A stretch of 64,000 nucleotides of DNA from a bacterium (GTDB taxonomy: Bacteria; Hinthialibacterota; Hinthialibacteria; OLB16). The notes under the pieces were generated by a model. It was not told where the DNA came from. It searched no databases and was given only the letters and a program-made list of their open reading frames with translations. The translations under genes and the position numbers were made by a program. The stretch covers positions 496,001-560,000 of the forward strand of contig JAJVIK010000007.1 of the NCBI GenBank assembly GCA_022072055.1, written 5' to 3'. This document shows positions 37,360 through 45,692 of the stretch, piece after piece; position 1 is the first letter of the stretch, and each line of letters opens with the position of its first letter.

Positions 37360-39576
37360 CTAGAGCTCGGCGGAGAGCATCAGCAGGAAGAAGGCGTTGT
37401 GAGGGAGCCAAGGCTCGCAGGTCTCCGCGCCGGGGAGGGAGCCGATCTTGTCACGGAAGTCAAACCAAGGTCGGTCCGAGTTGCCCGGCTCTCGCGCGAT
37501 GCCGTTGGGAATCGCGCCCGGAACCGCGCCGCGCGGGTGGTCCGGCGACTCGGCCAAGAGGTGATGGTAGTGGATTCGAGCGGAGCTCCCGACACCTTCG
37601 AGCATGCACAGGTCCAGCGGATTCAGGCCCAGAACCCAGTGCACCTGGCTCGCGGCGTGCTCGCGGAGCAGTCCGGCGAAGGCGGGCTCATCCTCGAAGG
37701 TTCTTGCTGAGAGATAGGCGGCCCAGGCGGTGGAGAGATAGGCGCTGTTCGCGCCCCCGAACCAACTCGCCCGGCTGGGGAAAAACTGGGGCTCTCCACC
37801 CGCAAGATGGCGGATGAGACCGAACGGGTTGTCGGCCATCCGGAGACTCCATTCAAAATACAGTCGGAGCGCGGAGCGGATCCGGTCCCGGTGGATCGAT
37901 TCGGGGTGGTGAAGCAGAACAAAAGCCAGCGCCGCCGGGGTCACCCCCTCATCCACCAGCTTGAATTCCGGCCCGGCGCCCGGAGTCCTCGCGAACCAGC
38001 CCTCTTTGTGTTGCAGTTCGAGGACTCGTGGAGCGAGGATGTCCGCGGCCGCGGCAAACTCCTCGCGCCGGGTTGTGCGATAGAGCTCCAACGCGGCGAA
38101 CAGGGACCGAGGGTCGCGGCCCTCCAGCATCCTTTCGCGATAGACCCGCCACAGGCTCTCCGCGCTCGTGAGGTAGCTCGACTCCGGGTGCTGACGCGCG
38201 AGGGCCGCCCACGAGGCGATCACCCAGGCCCCCAGATCGGCGGGGTCTCCGACCCCAATCACACGGTCATCGGCGGTTCCCGGGATGCCGTCGGTTTCCT
38301 GCTCCGGCAGACCATAGTATTCGATGTCGTTGGTGACATTGGCCCAGAGATGTCCGCTTTGAGGATCGACCATCTTCAGAAACCAGTCCGCGCCCCAGGC
38401 CGCCTCATCCAGCAGGTCCGCGCGCCCGTTTCCATCTCGGTCGAGGGTATCGAAGAAACCGGGCGCGCGCTCATGGGCGGAGACCATCCCATAGACCGAG
38501 ATCGGCGCGTTGTCCCCCATGTGTTTGTGGGAGTCCCCCGCGCTGTGGAACCCGCCGCTCACATCCACATGCGTTCCATCCGGGAGCGCGCCATCATCCA
38601 CATGGCAGGCCTCATGCCAGCCCTCCACCGCGCACCCGCAACGCTGGACCGAGTAAAACCGGTAGGCGAGCTCCCCGGTGGTCCTCAGGCGCTGCGAGGG
38701 CCCGACCCGGATCCCCCCGCGCTCGGTTGAGGCGTTGTCGATAAACGCCGCGAGATGGTAGGTCCCCGGACCCGGATCGGGGACAAGACCCTCGAAGAAA
38801 TATCCACCCCAGTCCGTTTCGTGTTGACCGAGGGTTTTTCCGAGGGGAACCAGGTCGCCTCGATAGCGGAGTCCACCGGCGTCCGACACCTCAAAACGAG
38901 CTTGGCCTTCAACCGGAAGGAGGCTTGAGCGGACCAGGAACCGGAGCGGTCCGGAGGCGTTATACCCACCCTGGTCGACCAGGATGCGGAGGTCGTGCCT
39001 TGGTGGACGGAGGCTCAAGAGCCCCACGGACCGAACTCGATAGATTCCGGCCTCCGAGGGAAAAGAAAGGAACAGGCGCGCCTGCTTGGCATTCGGATCG
39101 AGAGGAATCGGGGGGGAGGTGATCTTTCTCTCCCGGCCTTCCATCACGACTTGATCGAAGCGCTCCTCCTTGAGCAGGCCCGTGCGCCCAAGCTGTTGGA
39201 GGAGGATTGTGGGAGACGGTCCGGTCATGTCGGTCAGTATCGCCTCGGCCACAAGCGGGCTGGAGGTGGAGCCCGGAACCACGGGCGCGGCGGACAGGAC
39301 AAACTCCCCGACCGTTTTTTCGACTTCAAGAAAGCTCTGTCGTTGGACCTTCCGGACACGGAAGTCCGCTTCCGCCTCACTCCTCCGGTTGGCGCTGAAG
39401 TAGGCTCTCCGCCAGTCCCTCGGAATCTGTTCGACCGCGCCGCCGGACAACCCGCCGGATTCGGTCTCCTTGAATTCACTGTTGAGCAGGAGGGAGTCCG
39501 ATCCCACGCCCGCCTCCGCCAGGAATAGAACTGCCATCGCGAGTCCCGCGAGGAGCGCGCGGCTGAGTGAGGTCAT
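37360..39576 (-). CDS. Glycoside hydrolase family 9 protein, secreted
   Basis: 738 aa. ATG 39576 overlaps the propeller gene stop by 4 bases (ATGA). A signal peptide ends about residue 24. An Ig-like CelD_N domain around res 200-290 (ILVDQGGYNASGPLRFLVRS) precedes the (alpha/alpha)6 catalytic domain. D338-VSGGFHSAG-D348 matches the GH9 D-x-x-GG-x-x-DAGD motif, with Asp348 as the likely base, but the first Asp of DAGD is Ser345. E721 before PHNA is the likely acid. VLGLNPLDLC is conserved. It probably cleaves beta-glucan or a related polymer; the Ser change may alter specificity or activity. It is the last gene of the coupled trio. Confidence 0.85.
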   Translation of the reverse strand: MTSLSRALLAGLAMAVLFLAEAGVGSDSLLLNSEFKETESGGLSGGAVEQIPRDWRRAYFSANRRSEAEADFRVRKVQRQSFLEVEKTVGEFVLSAAPVVPGSTSSPLVAEAILTDMTGPSPTILLQQLGRTGLLKEERFDQVVMEGRERKITSPPIPLDPNAKQARLFLSFPSEAGIYRVRSVGLLSLRPPRHDLRILVDQGGYNASGPLRFLVRSSLLPVEGQARFEVSDAGGLRYRGDLVPLGKTLGQHETDWGGYFFEGLVPDPGPGTYHLAAFIDNASTERGGIRVGPSQRLRTTGELAYRFYSVQRCGCAVEGWHEACHVDDGALPDGTHVDVSGGFHSAGDSHKHMGDNAPISVYGMVSAHERAPGFFDTLDRDGNGRADLLDEAAWGADWFLKMVDPQSGHLWANVTNDIEYYGLPEQETDGIPGTADDRVIGVGDPADLGAWVIASWAALARQHPESSYLTSAESLWRVYRERMLEGRDPRSLFAALELYRTTRREEFAAAADILAPRVLELQHKEGWFARTPGAGPEFKLVDEGVTPAALAFVLLHHPESIHRDRIRSALRLYFEWSLRMADNPFGLIRHLAGGEPQFFPSRASWFGGANSAYLSTAWAAYLSARTFEDEPAFAGLLREHAASQVHWVLGLNPLDLCMLEGVGSSARIHYHHLLAESPDHPRGAVPGAIPNGIAREPGNSDRPWFDFRDKIGSLPGAETCEPWLPHNAFFLLMLSAEL

Positions 39577-40826
39577 GGCGTCTCCTCGATGGCAAGATTT
39601 CCGGTTTGCCAAGGGTCGTGACGTCTTGTCGGCCAGGGGAAACGGGAACGGTTCCAGGCGCCTCCGAGCGACAAGCAGTGCAGGACCCCATTGTGGTCGG
39701 CGATCAGGATTTCGGTCTCCCCATCGCCGTCCGTGTCCGCCAAGGTGGGGGTGGCGGAGATGCGTTTTCCGGTGGCGTAGCTCCACTCCAGGTCACCTTC
39801 CGCGGAGAGGCAGTAGGCGTGGCCATCCGCCGACGCGCAAACCACCTCGAACGCCCCATCTCCATCCACATCTCCGACCGTGGGGGCGCTTTCGATCCAA
39901 TCCCCGGCCTTGAACCACCAGAGTTCCACACCACGCGAGTCGAGACAGTACAGGTTCCCAAAATAATCGCCGTACAGGACCTCGGGGGTTTCATCGCCGG
40001 TAAGGTCGGCGACAGCGAGGGTGGTGTCGATCCGGCAGGGGGTGGTGCGGTGGTTCCAGATCGGTTCTCCCGATCTTCCATCCAGGCAAAAGAGCGCCCC
40101 ATCCCCGGAGGCGATCAGAACCTCGAGGGCCATGTCTCCCGTGAGGTTGGCGAGCACGGCCCCGCAGTCGAAGGCGGCGTTCCCCATGAAGCGCCATTCC
40201 ACGCTTCCATCGTGGTTGACACACACCACCGCGCCGTTCCCGCTTCCGCTCACCACCTCCGCAAGGCCATCCCCATCCGTATCCCCCAATGCCGGCGGCC
40301 CCATCGGTCCCTTGGCGCCCAAATCCAAGCTCCAGCGCGGGCCTCCGTCAGGGTTGCGGCATTCCAGGAGGCCCGCGAGAGAAACCCAGTAGATCTCCTT
40401 TCCGCCATCGTTGTCGGCATCCGCAACCACGGGGTTCCCCCAAGGGATGTCCTGCCCCTCGGAAGCCCTCCAAAGCAGCTGCCCCTCGGTGGAGAGGCAT
40501 GCGATTCCCTGCTTCCGCGTGGCGATCAGGATTTCGGGTCCGCCATCGGAGTCCAGGTCGGCGAGCGTGGGGGTGGAGGTCACCCGGAGGGTGAAATCAT
40601 CCTGGGTCCAGCGGACCTTTCGCTCGGAGTTCAGGCACAGAATCTTCCTTTCGGCGCTGGAGACCAACACCATCTCCGGACCGGGATCGGGGAGCAGGTC
40701 GGCCACCACCGGGGCTGAGTAGACCCGGCTCCCGCAGGAAAAGGTCCATTCCAACCGCGGCTCCGCGCCCGCCACTTGGAGCGACGCGATGAGGAGGGTC
40801 AGGATCACGCCGACCATCCGGTTCAC
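39573..40826 (-). CDS. Secreted PQQ-like beta-propeller with Ca-binding-type Asp loops
   Basis: 417 aa. GTG 40826 overlaps the preceding stop by 4 bases; ATG three codons later is an alternative. A signal peptide covers res 1-21. About eight blades repeat the form V-A-D-x-D-x-D-G followed by a short strand ending in a Cys-Leu pair (IACLS, VVCVNHDG, LFCLDGRSG, LYCLDSRG, AYCLSAEG, LHCLSLGG). The Asp loops resemble FG-GAP/calcium sites. Such propellers act as scaffolds or binding modules on the cell surface. Coupling on both sides to a ThuA-oxidoreductase fusion and a GH9 enzyme suggests a shared role in glycan handling. Confidence 0.8.
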   Translation of the reverse strand: MNRMVGVILTLLIASLQVAGAEPRLEWTFSCGSRVYSAPVVADLLPDPGPEMVLVSSAERKILCLNSERKVRWTQDDFTLRVTSTPTLADLDSDGGPEILIATRKQGIACLSTEGQLLWRASEGQDIPWGNPVVADADNDGGKEIYWVSLAGLLECRNPDGGPRWSLDLGAKGPMGPPALGDTDGDGLAEVVSGSGNGAVVCVNHDGSVEWRFMGNAAFDCGAVLANLTGDMALEVLIASGDGALFCLDGRSGEPIWNHRTTPCRIDTTLAVADLTGDETPEVLYGDYFGNLYCLDSRGVELWWFKAGDWIESAPTVGDVDGDGAFEVVCASADGHAYCLSAEGDLEWSYATGKRISATPTLADTDGDGETEILIADHNGVLHCLSLGGAWNRSRFPWPTRRHDPWQTGNLAIEETP

Positions 40827-42445
40827 TTGGGGACCACCGCGCCCTTGCCGCTCGCGCTTTTTTCAGCCGCCTCGATCACCGCGATGGCTCGGCGCGCCTC
40901 CTCGGCCTTGACCGCGAGCTCCTCGCCCATCGTGAGATGGTCGGCGATGTTCCGGTAGTAGGCGTCCCAATCCCCCTTCTGGAAGGGAACCTTGCCGCTG
41001 ATCGGAGCGCCGCCGGAGTGGCTGGTCAGGGTCCAGCCCGTGTCGGAGTAGTCTTTCATCGTGGCCGCGCCCAAGGTCCCGAGCACGCGCCAGCGATCCT
41101 TGGGGGCGGCGGCGAGGGAGCTGATCTCGGCGGTGGCCAGCGCGCCATTCTCGAATCGAATCATCGCCACGGTGTGATCCTCGTTGGTGACCCCATGCCA
41201 GACCCTCTTCTGAAACGACCCGGTGACACTCGCCGCCGGGGAGGGGATCAGATTCAGAATCCAGTCGATGAAATGCGCGCCCCAATCATAAAGGCAGCCG
41301 CCGGAAATCGCCTTGTCCGAGCGCCACCACCAGCCCGGATGGCCGTAATTTCCTCCAAAAAGCTCCACCTGGAACACCTCTCCAATGAGTCCGTCGGCGA
41401 TGAGCTTGCGGAGCGCCAAGTAGTCTCCATCCCAGCGGCGGTTATGGAACACGCTGAGCAAGACGCCGCTCTTGCGCGCGGCGGCGATCATCGCATCCGC
41501 CTCGCGGGTGTTGAGGCACATCGGCTTCTCGGTGATGACATGCTTCCCGGCCCGCGAGGCCCGGACCGAGAGCGCTGCGTGGGTGTTGTGGGGAGTCACC
41601 AGGACCACCAGATCAAGGTCTTTTTTCCTGAGCAGACGGCTCACGTCATTGAAAGTCTCAACATGGGGGAAATCGGCCTGGGCGGCGGCTGTTCGGGCGG
41701 GATCGAGATCGCAGACCGCGGTCAGCTCCAGCCCCTCGATCCGGGTGATGGCGTCCGCGTGGGTCTTGCCCATGTTGAAGGCCCCGCCATAACCGATCAC
41801 GCCGCAACGAACCGGCGGTTTCTCTTGGTCGCCCGTGGCCCAGCGAAGGGAACGAGCCACCAGTTTTCGGAAATCGGGGTGGTTGAACGCCGCGATCCCA
41901 TGCCCAAGGGCGAGATACACAATCCGCCCCCGGCCCTCCTCGCGGACATACGCCATCGGCTGGAGCGCGCCCCTCCAGGGGGAGGTCATCAACGTGGTCC
42001 GGCGCGAGGCATCCCCGTCCAGGAGATACAGCTCATCCTCGACCGTGAAGGGGCTCATGCGTCGCGTGATGAAGTGGGGTGGGCCCGTTGCCGAGACCTC
42101 GAAGGGATGCACCGGACCGTGCCCCACAAACTCCCCGCCGAGGAGAAAGACCCACTCCCGATGGTTCCGGAACGAATCCGAGGCGCAGTGCAGGCCCACC
42201 AGCGCGCCTCCCGCGCGAGTCCAGGCCTCAAGCTCCGCCACCTGTTTGCGGCTGAGCCCATCCCCTTGAGTGTAGACCAAGAGGGCATCGTGTTTGTCGA
42301 GGAAGTCTCTTCGGATACAGCCGCGGTCCTCGACGCGCGTGACCTTGAAACCCAGTTCGGAAAGGAATCCATCGAGGATTCGCCCGCAGGTCTCGAAGTC
42401 GTGGTAGCCGCCGCCGGTGAGTAGGAGAACTTTCTTGGGTGTCAT
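40823..42445 (-). CDS. ThuA-Gfo/Idh/MocA oxidoreductase fusion
   Basis: 540 aa from ATG 42445. Residues 1-205 form a ThuA-like glutamine-amidotransferase-fold domain (VLLLTGGGYHDFETCG, GGALVGLHCASDSF, GRIVYLALGHGIAAFNHP). Residues 212-540 form a Gfo/Idh/MocA dehydrogenase: a Rossmann start GVIGYGGAFNMGKTH, then ITEKPMC with the conserved Lys and SGGCLYDWGAHFIDW with the catalytic-type His. The two are commonly neighbours in sugar loci but separate. NAD(P)-linked oxidation of a sugar, possibly at C3, is the family theme. No signal peptide is present, so it is cytoplasmic. It is the first gene of the coupled trio with the propeller and GH9 enzyme. Confidence 0.88.
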   Translation of the reverse strand: MTPKKVLLLTGGGYHDFETCGRILDGFLSELGFKVTRVEDRGCIRRDFLDKHDALLVYTQGDGLSRKQVAELEAWTRAGGALVGLHCASDSFRNHREWVFLLGGEFVGHGPVHPFEVSATGPPHFITRRMSPFTVEDELYLLDGDASRRTTLMTSPWRGALQPMAYVREEGRGRIVYLALGHGIAAFNHPDFRKLVARSLRWATGDQEKPPVRCGVIGYGGAFNMGKTHADAITRIEGLELTAVCDLDPARTAAAQADFPHVETFNDVSRLLRKKDLDLVVLVTPHNTHAALSVRASRAGKHVITEKPMCLNTREADAMIAAARKSGVLLSVFHNRRWDGDYLALRKLIADGLIGEVFQVELFGGNYGHPGWWWRSDKAISGGCLYDWGAHFIDWILNLIPSPAASVTGSFQKRVWHGVTNEDHTVAMIRFENGALATAEISSLAAAPKDRWRVLGTLGAATMKDYSDTGWTLTSHSGGAPISGKVPFQKGDWDAYYRNIADHLTMGEELAVKAEEARRAIAVIEAAEKSASGKGAVVPK

Positions 42446-42540
42446 CGCGTGTCGCCCCTTGGTGGGAATCAGGATGGGGGGAATTGTCTCACCTGGGGGA
42501 GGCTCGATAAAGGAGAGAGGGAAACCCTCCCAAACCGCCT

Positions 42541-42890
42541 CTACAGCGTCATCGAAAGGGGGCGGAGCTCTTGATTCATCGGATTCAGAACCCGTTCCAT
42601 GGCCTCAAGGGCTTTCGCGCCGAGCAGGTTCCCGGCACTCCACAAATCACCGGGGCGGCCCCGCCCGCGCCGCGATATTCGAAATAAGCGTCACTCAGCT
42701 CGCGCGTAATTTCCTCGCCATTGGCAAGAGAAGCGGTTCGCTTTCGGTACGGTCGAATCCCCAGTCCCTCAAGCAAGTCCCTTGGCGCCACCGAGTACAC
42801 CGCGCCTGAAGCGACCAGAAAGGCAACCCTCTTCCCCGGTTTTGTGCCATGCCTCTTCTTGATCAACACGTGCACTTTGATCAGTCCCAT
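42541..42890 (-). pseudogene. Decayed retropepsin-like aspartyl protease gene
   Basis: From ATG 42890 the frame reads FLVASGAVYSV, LLEGLGIRPYRKR and ASLANGEE, as in small clan-AA aspartyl proteases, but the catalytic D-T/S-G is A-S-G. After GVPGT the frame shifts; reading one base over gives LLGAKALEAMERVLNPMNQE followed by LRPLSMTL, the expected family C-terminus, ending at TAG 42541. A single missing C in a CC/T context explains it. Two independent lesions suggest loss of function. Confidence 0.75.
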
Positions 42891-42901
42891 GATCAACTTC
42901 G

Positions 42902-43666
42902 CTACCCCTGAAGCGCGCGCTCCCCGAGATTGGAGATGACCCGCGGGGTTGAAGGCTCCGGCGGGATCGGGTTGACGCTCTCCCCGTGGATCGGTCCCAA
43001 ACGCGAAAGCGGCCAGAAACGCACAAACGCCTTTCCGATAATGGCATCCTCCGGGATCGGCCCCCAGTAGCGCCCATCATAGCTGTTCCCGGAGTTGTCT
43101 CCAAACACCAGCACATGCCCTTCGGGAACCACCATCTCATGGAAGACCTGGCCGTTCTGGAGACGGTCGTAATATGGGTTCCTGCGGAAGAACGGGGGGT
43201 CGGAGACCTTCCTGCCGTTGACCACCAGGTGGTTGTCCACAATTGCCACACGGTCCCCGGAGACTCCGACAATCCGCTTGATCCAGATCGGTTTCGCCGG
43301 ATCGTAGTCTGGGATGGTCTTGGGAACCTTAAACACCACGATGTCCCCCACGCTCGGCTCCTCAAACAGGTACGCGAGCCGGAACACAAACACCCGGTCG
43401 TTGATTTTGAGGGTGTCGAGCATCGAGGGGCTGGGGATGTAGAAGGCGGTCACCACCGTGCTGCGCAGGAGGATCACCAGGGCGATGGTAAGGGTAAGCG
43501 ACCAGGCCTGGCTGTAAAAACCAAGCCGCTGGACCACGTGTTCGACTACCCGCTTCCCGCGAGGGGATTTCTCCAAACGGAGGGCGAGCCACCCAAAAAA
43601 CACCGCGGAAAGGGTCCTCCGTGGCGGTTTGGCTTCGGGTGATTCGACTGTCTTCTCTTCGGGCAT
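42902..43666 (-). CDS. lepB: Signal peptidase I
   Basis: 254 aa. One membrane helix (about res 56-76) is followed by the catalytic PSPS81-M-L and Lys130 in IKRIVGVSGD, plus GDNSGNSYDGRYWG, the conserved box E region. It removes Sec signal peptides at the outer face of the inner membrane, consistent with the many exported proteins here. The N-terminal ~45 residues before the helix are longer than minimal and basic. It is followed 11 bases later by the decayed protease gene. Confidence 0.95.
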   Translation of the reverse strand: MPEEKTVESPEAKPPRRTLSAVFFGWLALRLEKSPRGKRVVEHVVQRLGFYSQAWSLTLTIALVILLRSTVVTAFYIPSPSMLDTLKINDRVFVFRLAYLFEEPSVGDIVVFKVPKTIPDYDPAKPIWIKRIVGVSGDRVAIVDNHLVVNGRKVSDPPFFRRNPYYDRLQNGQVFHEMVVPEGHVLVFGDNSGNSYDGRYWGPIPEDAIIGKAFVRFWPLSRLGPIHGESVNPIPPEPSTPRVISNLGERALQG

Positions 43667-43799
43667 GAACTCGGAAAACCTCCCTGGAAGGTGCGCTTCG
43701 GCGCTTGGATCATTATATGTGGAACGTTTGGAATGTCACCGGGTGATTCCGCGCGCCTTCGGCCCAAGTCCCGGAGCGATGGTCGGTTGGGCTGTAAGC

Positions 43800-43828
43800 T
43801 TGACGGGTCCCGGGATCATTTCTAGCAT
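43800..43828 (+). promoter_or_regulatory. Sigma-70-type promoter of the radical SAM gene
   Basis: TTGACG (43800-43805), a 17-base spacer and TAGCAT (43823-43828), 88 bases before ATG 43916. Confidence 0.45.
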
Positions 43829-43915
43829 GAAGTCCAACGGGCTGGCGCTAGGCCGATGGGGGAGCGCCCCGCGGCGGCTAGGCCGGATTCGAGCGCGGGT
43901 ATAGGCGGCGATCTC

Positions 43916-45556
43916 ATGGCCCATGTGGCTTTTGTATCCCTTTTTGATGAGTGGTGCCTGGGTGTCCGGAGCATGTCCTCGATCTTGAGGAGCAAGGGGC
44001 ACCGGGTTTCCATCACCTATTTCCGCGACATGGCCGCCCTCAACGACACCGAGGGGGAGTCGGACCCGGAGGGGTACCACAATCCCCCAGGCAGCGTGAG
44101 CGGCCGGGATGTCGCCGCGCTCCTTGGTCATGTTCGCACCCTCGAACCCACATTGATCGGGTTCACCTTCATGTCCAACTTCCACGGTCTGGCCAAGTTC
44201 CTGACCGAGCGTCTCAAGAAGGAATTTCCGAATACTCCGATCATTTGGGGTGGGTCCGACTCCACGGTCAACCCGGATTTGGGCGCGCGCATCGCGGACT
44301 ACCTCTGCCAAGGCGAGGGGGAAGAGGCGATTGTGGAACTGGTCGACGCGCTTGACCGGGCAGGCGACACGCGCGCCATTCCCAACATCTGGGTCAAGAC
44401 CGGCGAGGGATTCATCAGCAATTCTCCACGATCCTCGGAGAAGGACCTGGACCAGTACCCATTCACCGATTTTGAGCAGAGAGACAAGTACTATCTGCGT
44501 TCCGGCAATGTCGAGCGGGGTGTCTATCCCCCCGCCAGCCATCTGCACACCAACTACCCGACTCTGACCTCGCGCGGCTGCCCATACAATTGCAGCTTCT
44601 GCTGCAACTCGAACTATCGCGATCTGTATGGCCCGGCCCACTATGTCCGCCGGCACAGCGTGGATTATGTGATCCGCGAGCTCAAACGCCGCAAGGAGAC
44701 CTTTCCCGGATTGCGATTCATTGAGTTTCATGATGATGTGTTTACTTTCAAGTCGCAGTGGCTCCAGGAGTTTTCCGTTCGCTACAAGGAGGAAATCGAT
44801 CTCCCGTTTTTTGCCTACACCCACCCCTCGATGTGCAAGAACGAGGACCTGGAGGCCCTTCGGCGCGCGGGCTGGGCCACCACCGTGATGGGTGTGCAAT
44901 CCGGCAGCGAGGAGATCCTCAAGATGTACGACCGCAAAACGGCGCGCCGGCGAATGATCGACACAGCGCACCTCTTGCAGCGCATCGGGGTCCAGCTGGT
45001 GATTGACCTGATCGGAAACAACCCCATGGAATCCGAGGACAACATGCGGGAGACCTTTGAGATGCTGCTGGAGTTTCCGCGCGACTTCACCATGCACGAG
45101 GTCAACCCGCTCGCCATGTACAGGAATTTCGAGATTGCGCGCATCGCCAATGAGCGCGGGATACTCGGAACCTTCTTGGAGGGGCGCAACGCCGCCCTCG
45201 CGCCGGTCATTCCGGCCTACCGTTTCTGGAACGCGATGTGGACCATGACCCAGGTGGGGCAGATTCCCCGGGAGACCCTTCGCGCCATGGCCGATGATCC
45301 CTATCTTCACGATCACCCGGAGGTGGTGGAAGGGTTAGCCCAAGCTTTCCTCAGCACTTCTTATGTCCCGGGAACCATGGTCAAAAAGGACCGCCGTCTC
45401 CAGGAACTGGAGGAAGAGCGCGGTCGCCTGGTGGGCAGTCGCGCCTACCGCTGGGCGAACAAACTGCGAAAAGCTCACACTTTTGTCATCTCACACCTTG
45501 CCATCAAGAACGGCAACACCAACCAGCCTCCCGCCCGGACCACCCAAACGGTCTGA
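43916..45556 (+). CDS. B12-binding-type radical SAM protein
   Basis: 546 aa from ATG 43916. Residues 1-140 resemble a cobalamin-binding domain (VAFVSLFDEWCLGVRSMSSIL, IIWGGSDSTVNPD) but lack an obvious D-x-H-x-x-G, so B12 may bind base-off-independently or not at all. The radical SAM 4Fe-4S site is C222-PYN-C226-SF-C229, followed by GVQSGSEEILKMYDRK. The C-terminal tail (GSRAYRWANKLRK, preceded by a Glu-rich helix) resembles tails found on glycosyltransferases of surface-glycan loci. Substrate is unknown; methylation or rearrangement of a lipid, sugar or hopanoid-like molecule is possible. It is a single-gene unit before the two-component genes. Confidence 0.85.
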   Translation: MAHVAFVSLFDEWCLGVRSMSSILRSKGHRVSITYFRDMAALNDTEGESDPEGYHNPPGSVSGRDVAALLGHVRTLEPTLIGFTFMSNFHGLAKFLTERLKKEFPNTPIIWGGSDSTVNPDLGARIADYLCQGEGEEAIVELVDALDRAGDTRAIPNIWVKTGEGFISNSPRSSEKDLDQYPFTDFEQRDKYYLRSGNVERGVYPPASHLHTNYPTLTSRGCPYNCSFCCNSNYRDLYGPAHYVRRHSVDYVIRELKRRKETFPGLRFIEFHDDVFTFKSQWLQEFSVRYKEEIDLPFFAYTHPSMCKNEDLEALRRAGWATTVMGVQSGSEEILKMYDRKTARRRMIDTAHLLQRIGVQLVIDLIGNNPMESEDNMRETFEMLLEFPRDFTMHEVNPLAMYRNFEIARIANERGILGTFLEGRNAALAPVIPAYRFWNAMWTMTQVGQIPRETLRAMADDPYLHDHPEVVEGLAQAFLSTSYVPGTMVKKDRRLQELEEERGRLVGSRAYRWANKLRKAHTFVISHLAIKNGNTNQPPARTTQTV

Positions 45557-45621
45557 TTGGTCCCACCTTAGGTCCAAAAAGTCCCAATTCTCGTCGTTGG
45601 TCCGTCCCAATGGAATCGGAC

Positions 45622-45651
45622 TTGACTAATCATATAAAAATGATTTATGAT
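45622..45651 (+). promoter_or_regulatory. Sigma-70-type promoter of the kinase/regulator/fmt operon
   Basis: TTGACT (45622-45627), an 18-base spacer and TATGAT (45646-45651) in a clearly AT-rich gap, 42 bases before the GTG start. Confidence 0.55.
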
Positions 45652-45692
45652 GATTCGGGGCTGGAGAATCACATCGAGGGAGATGGCGGAGA

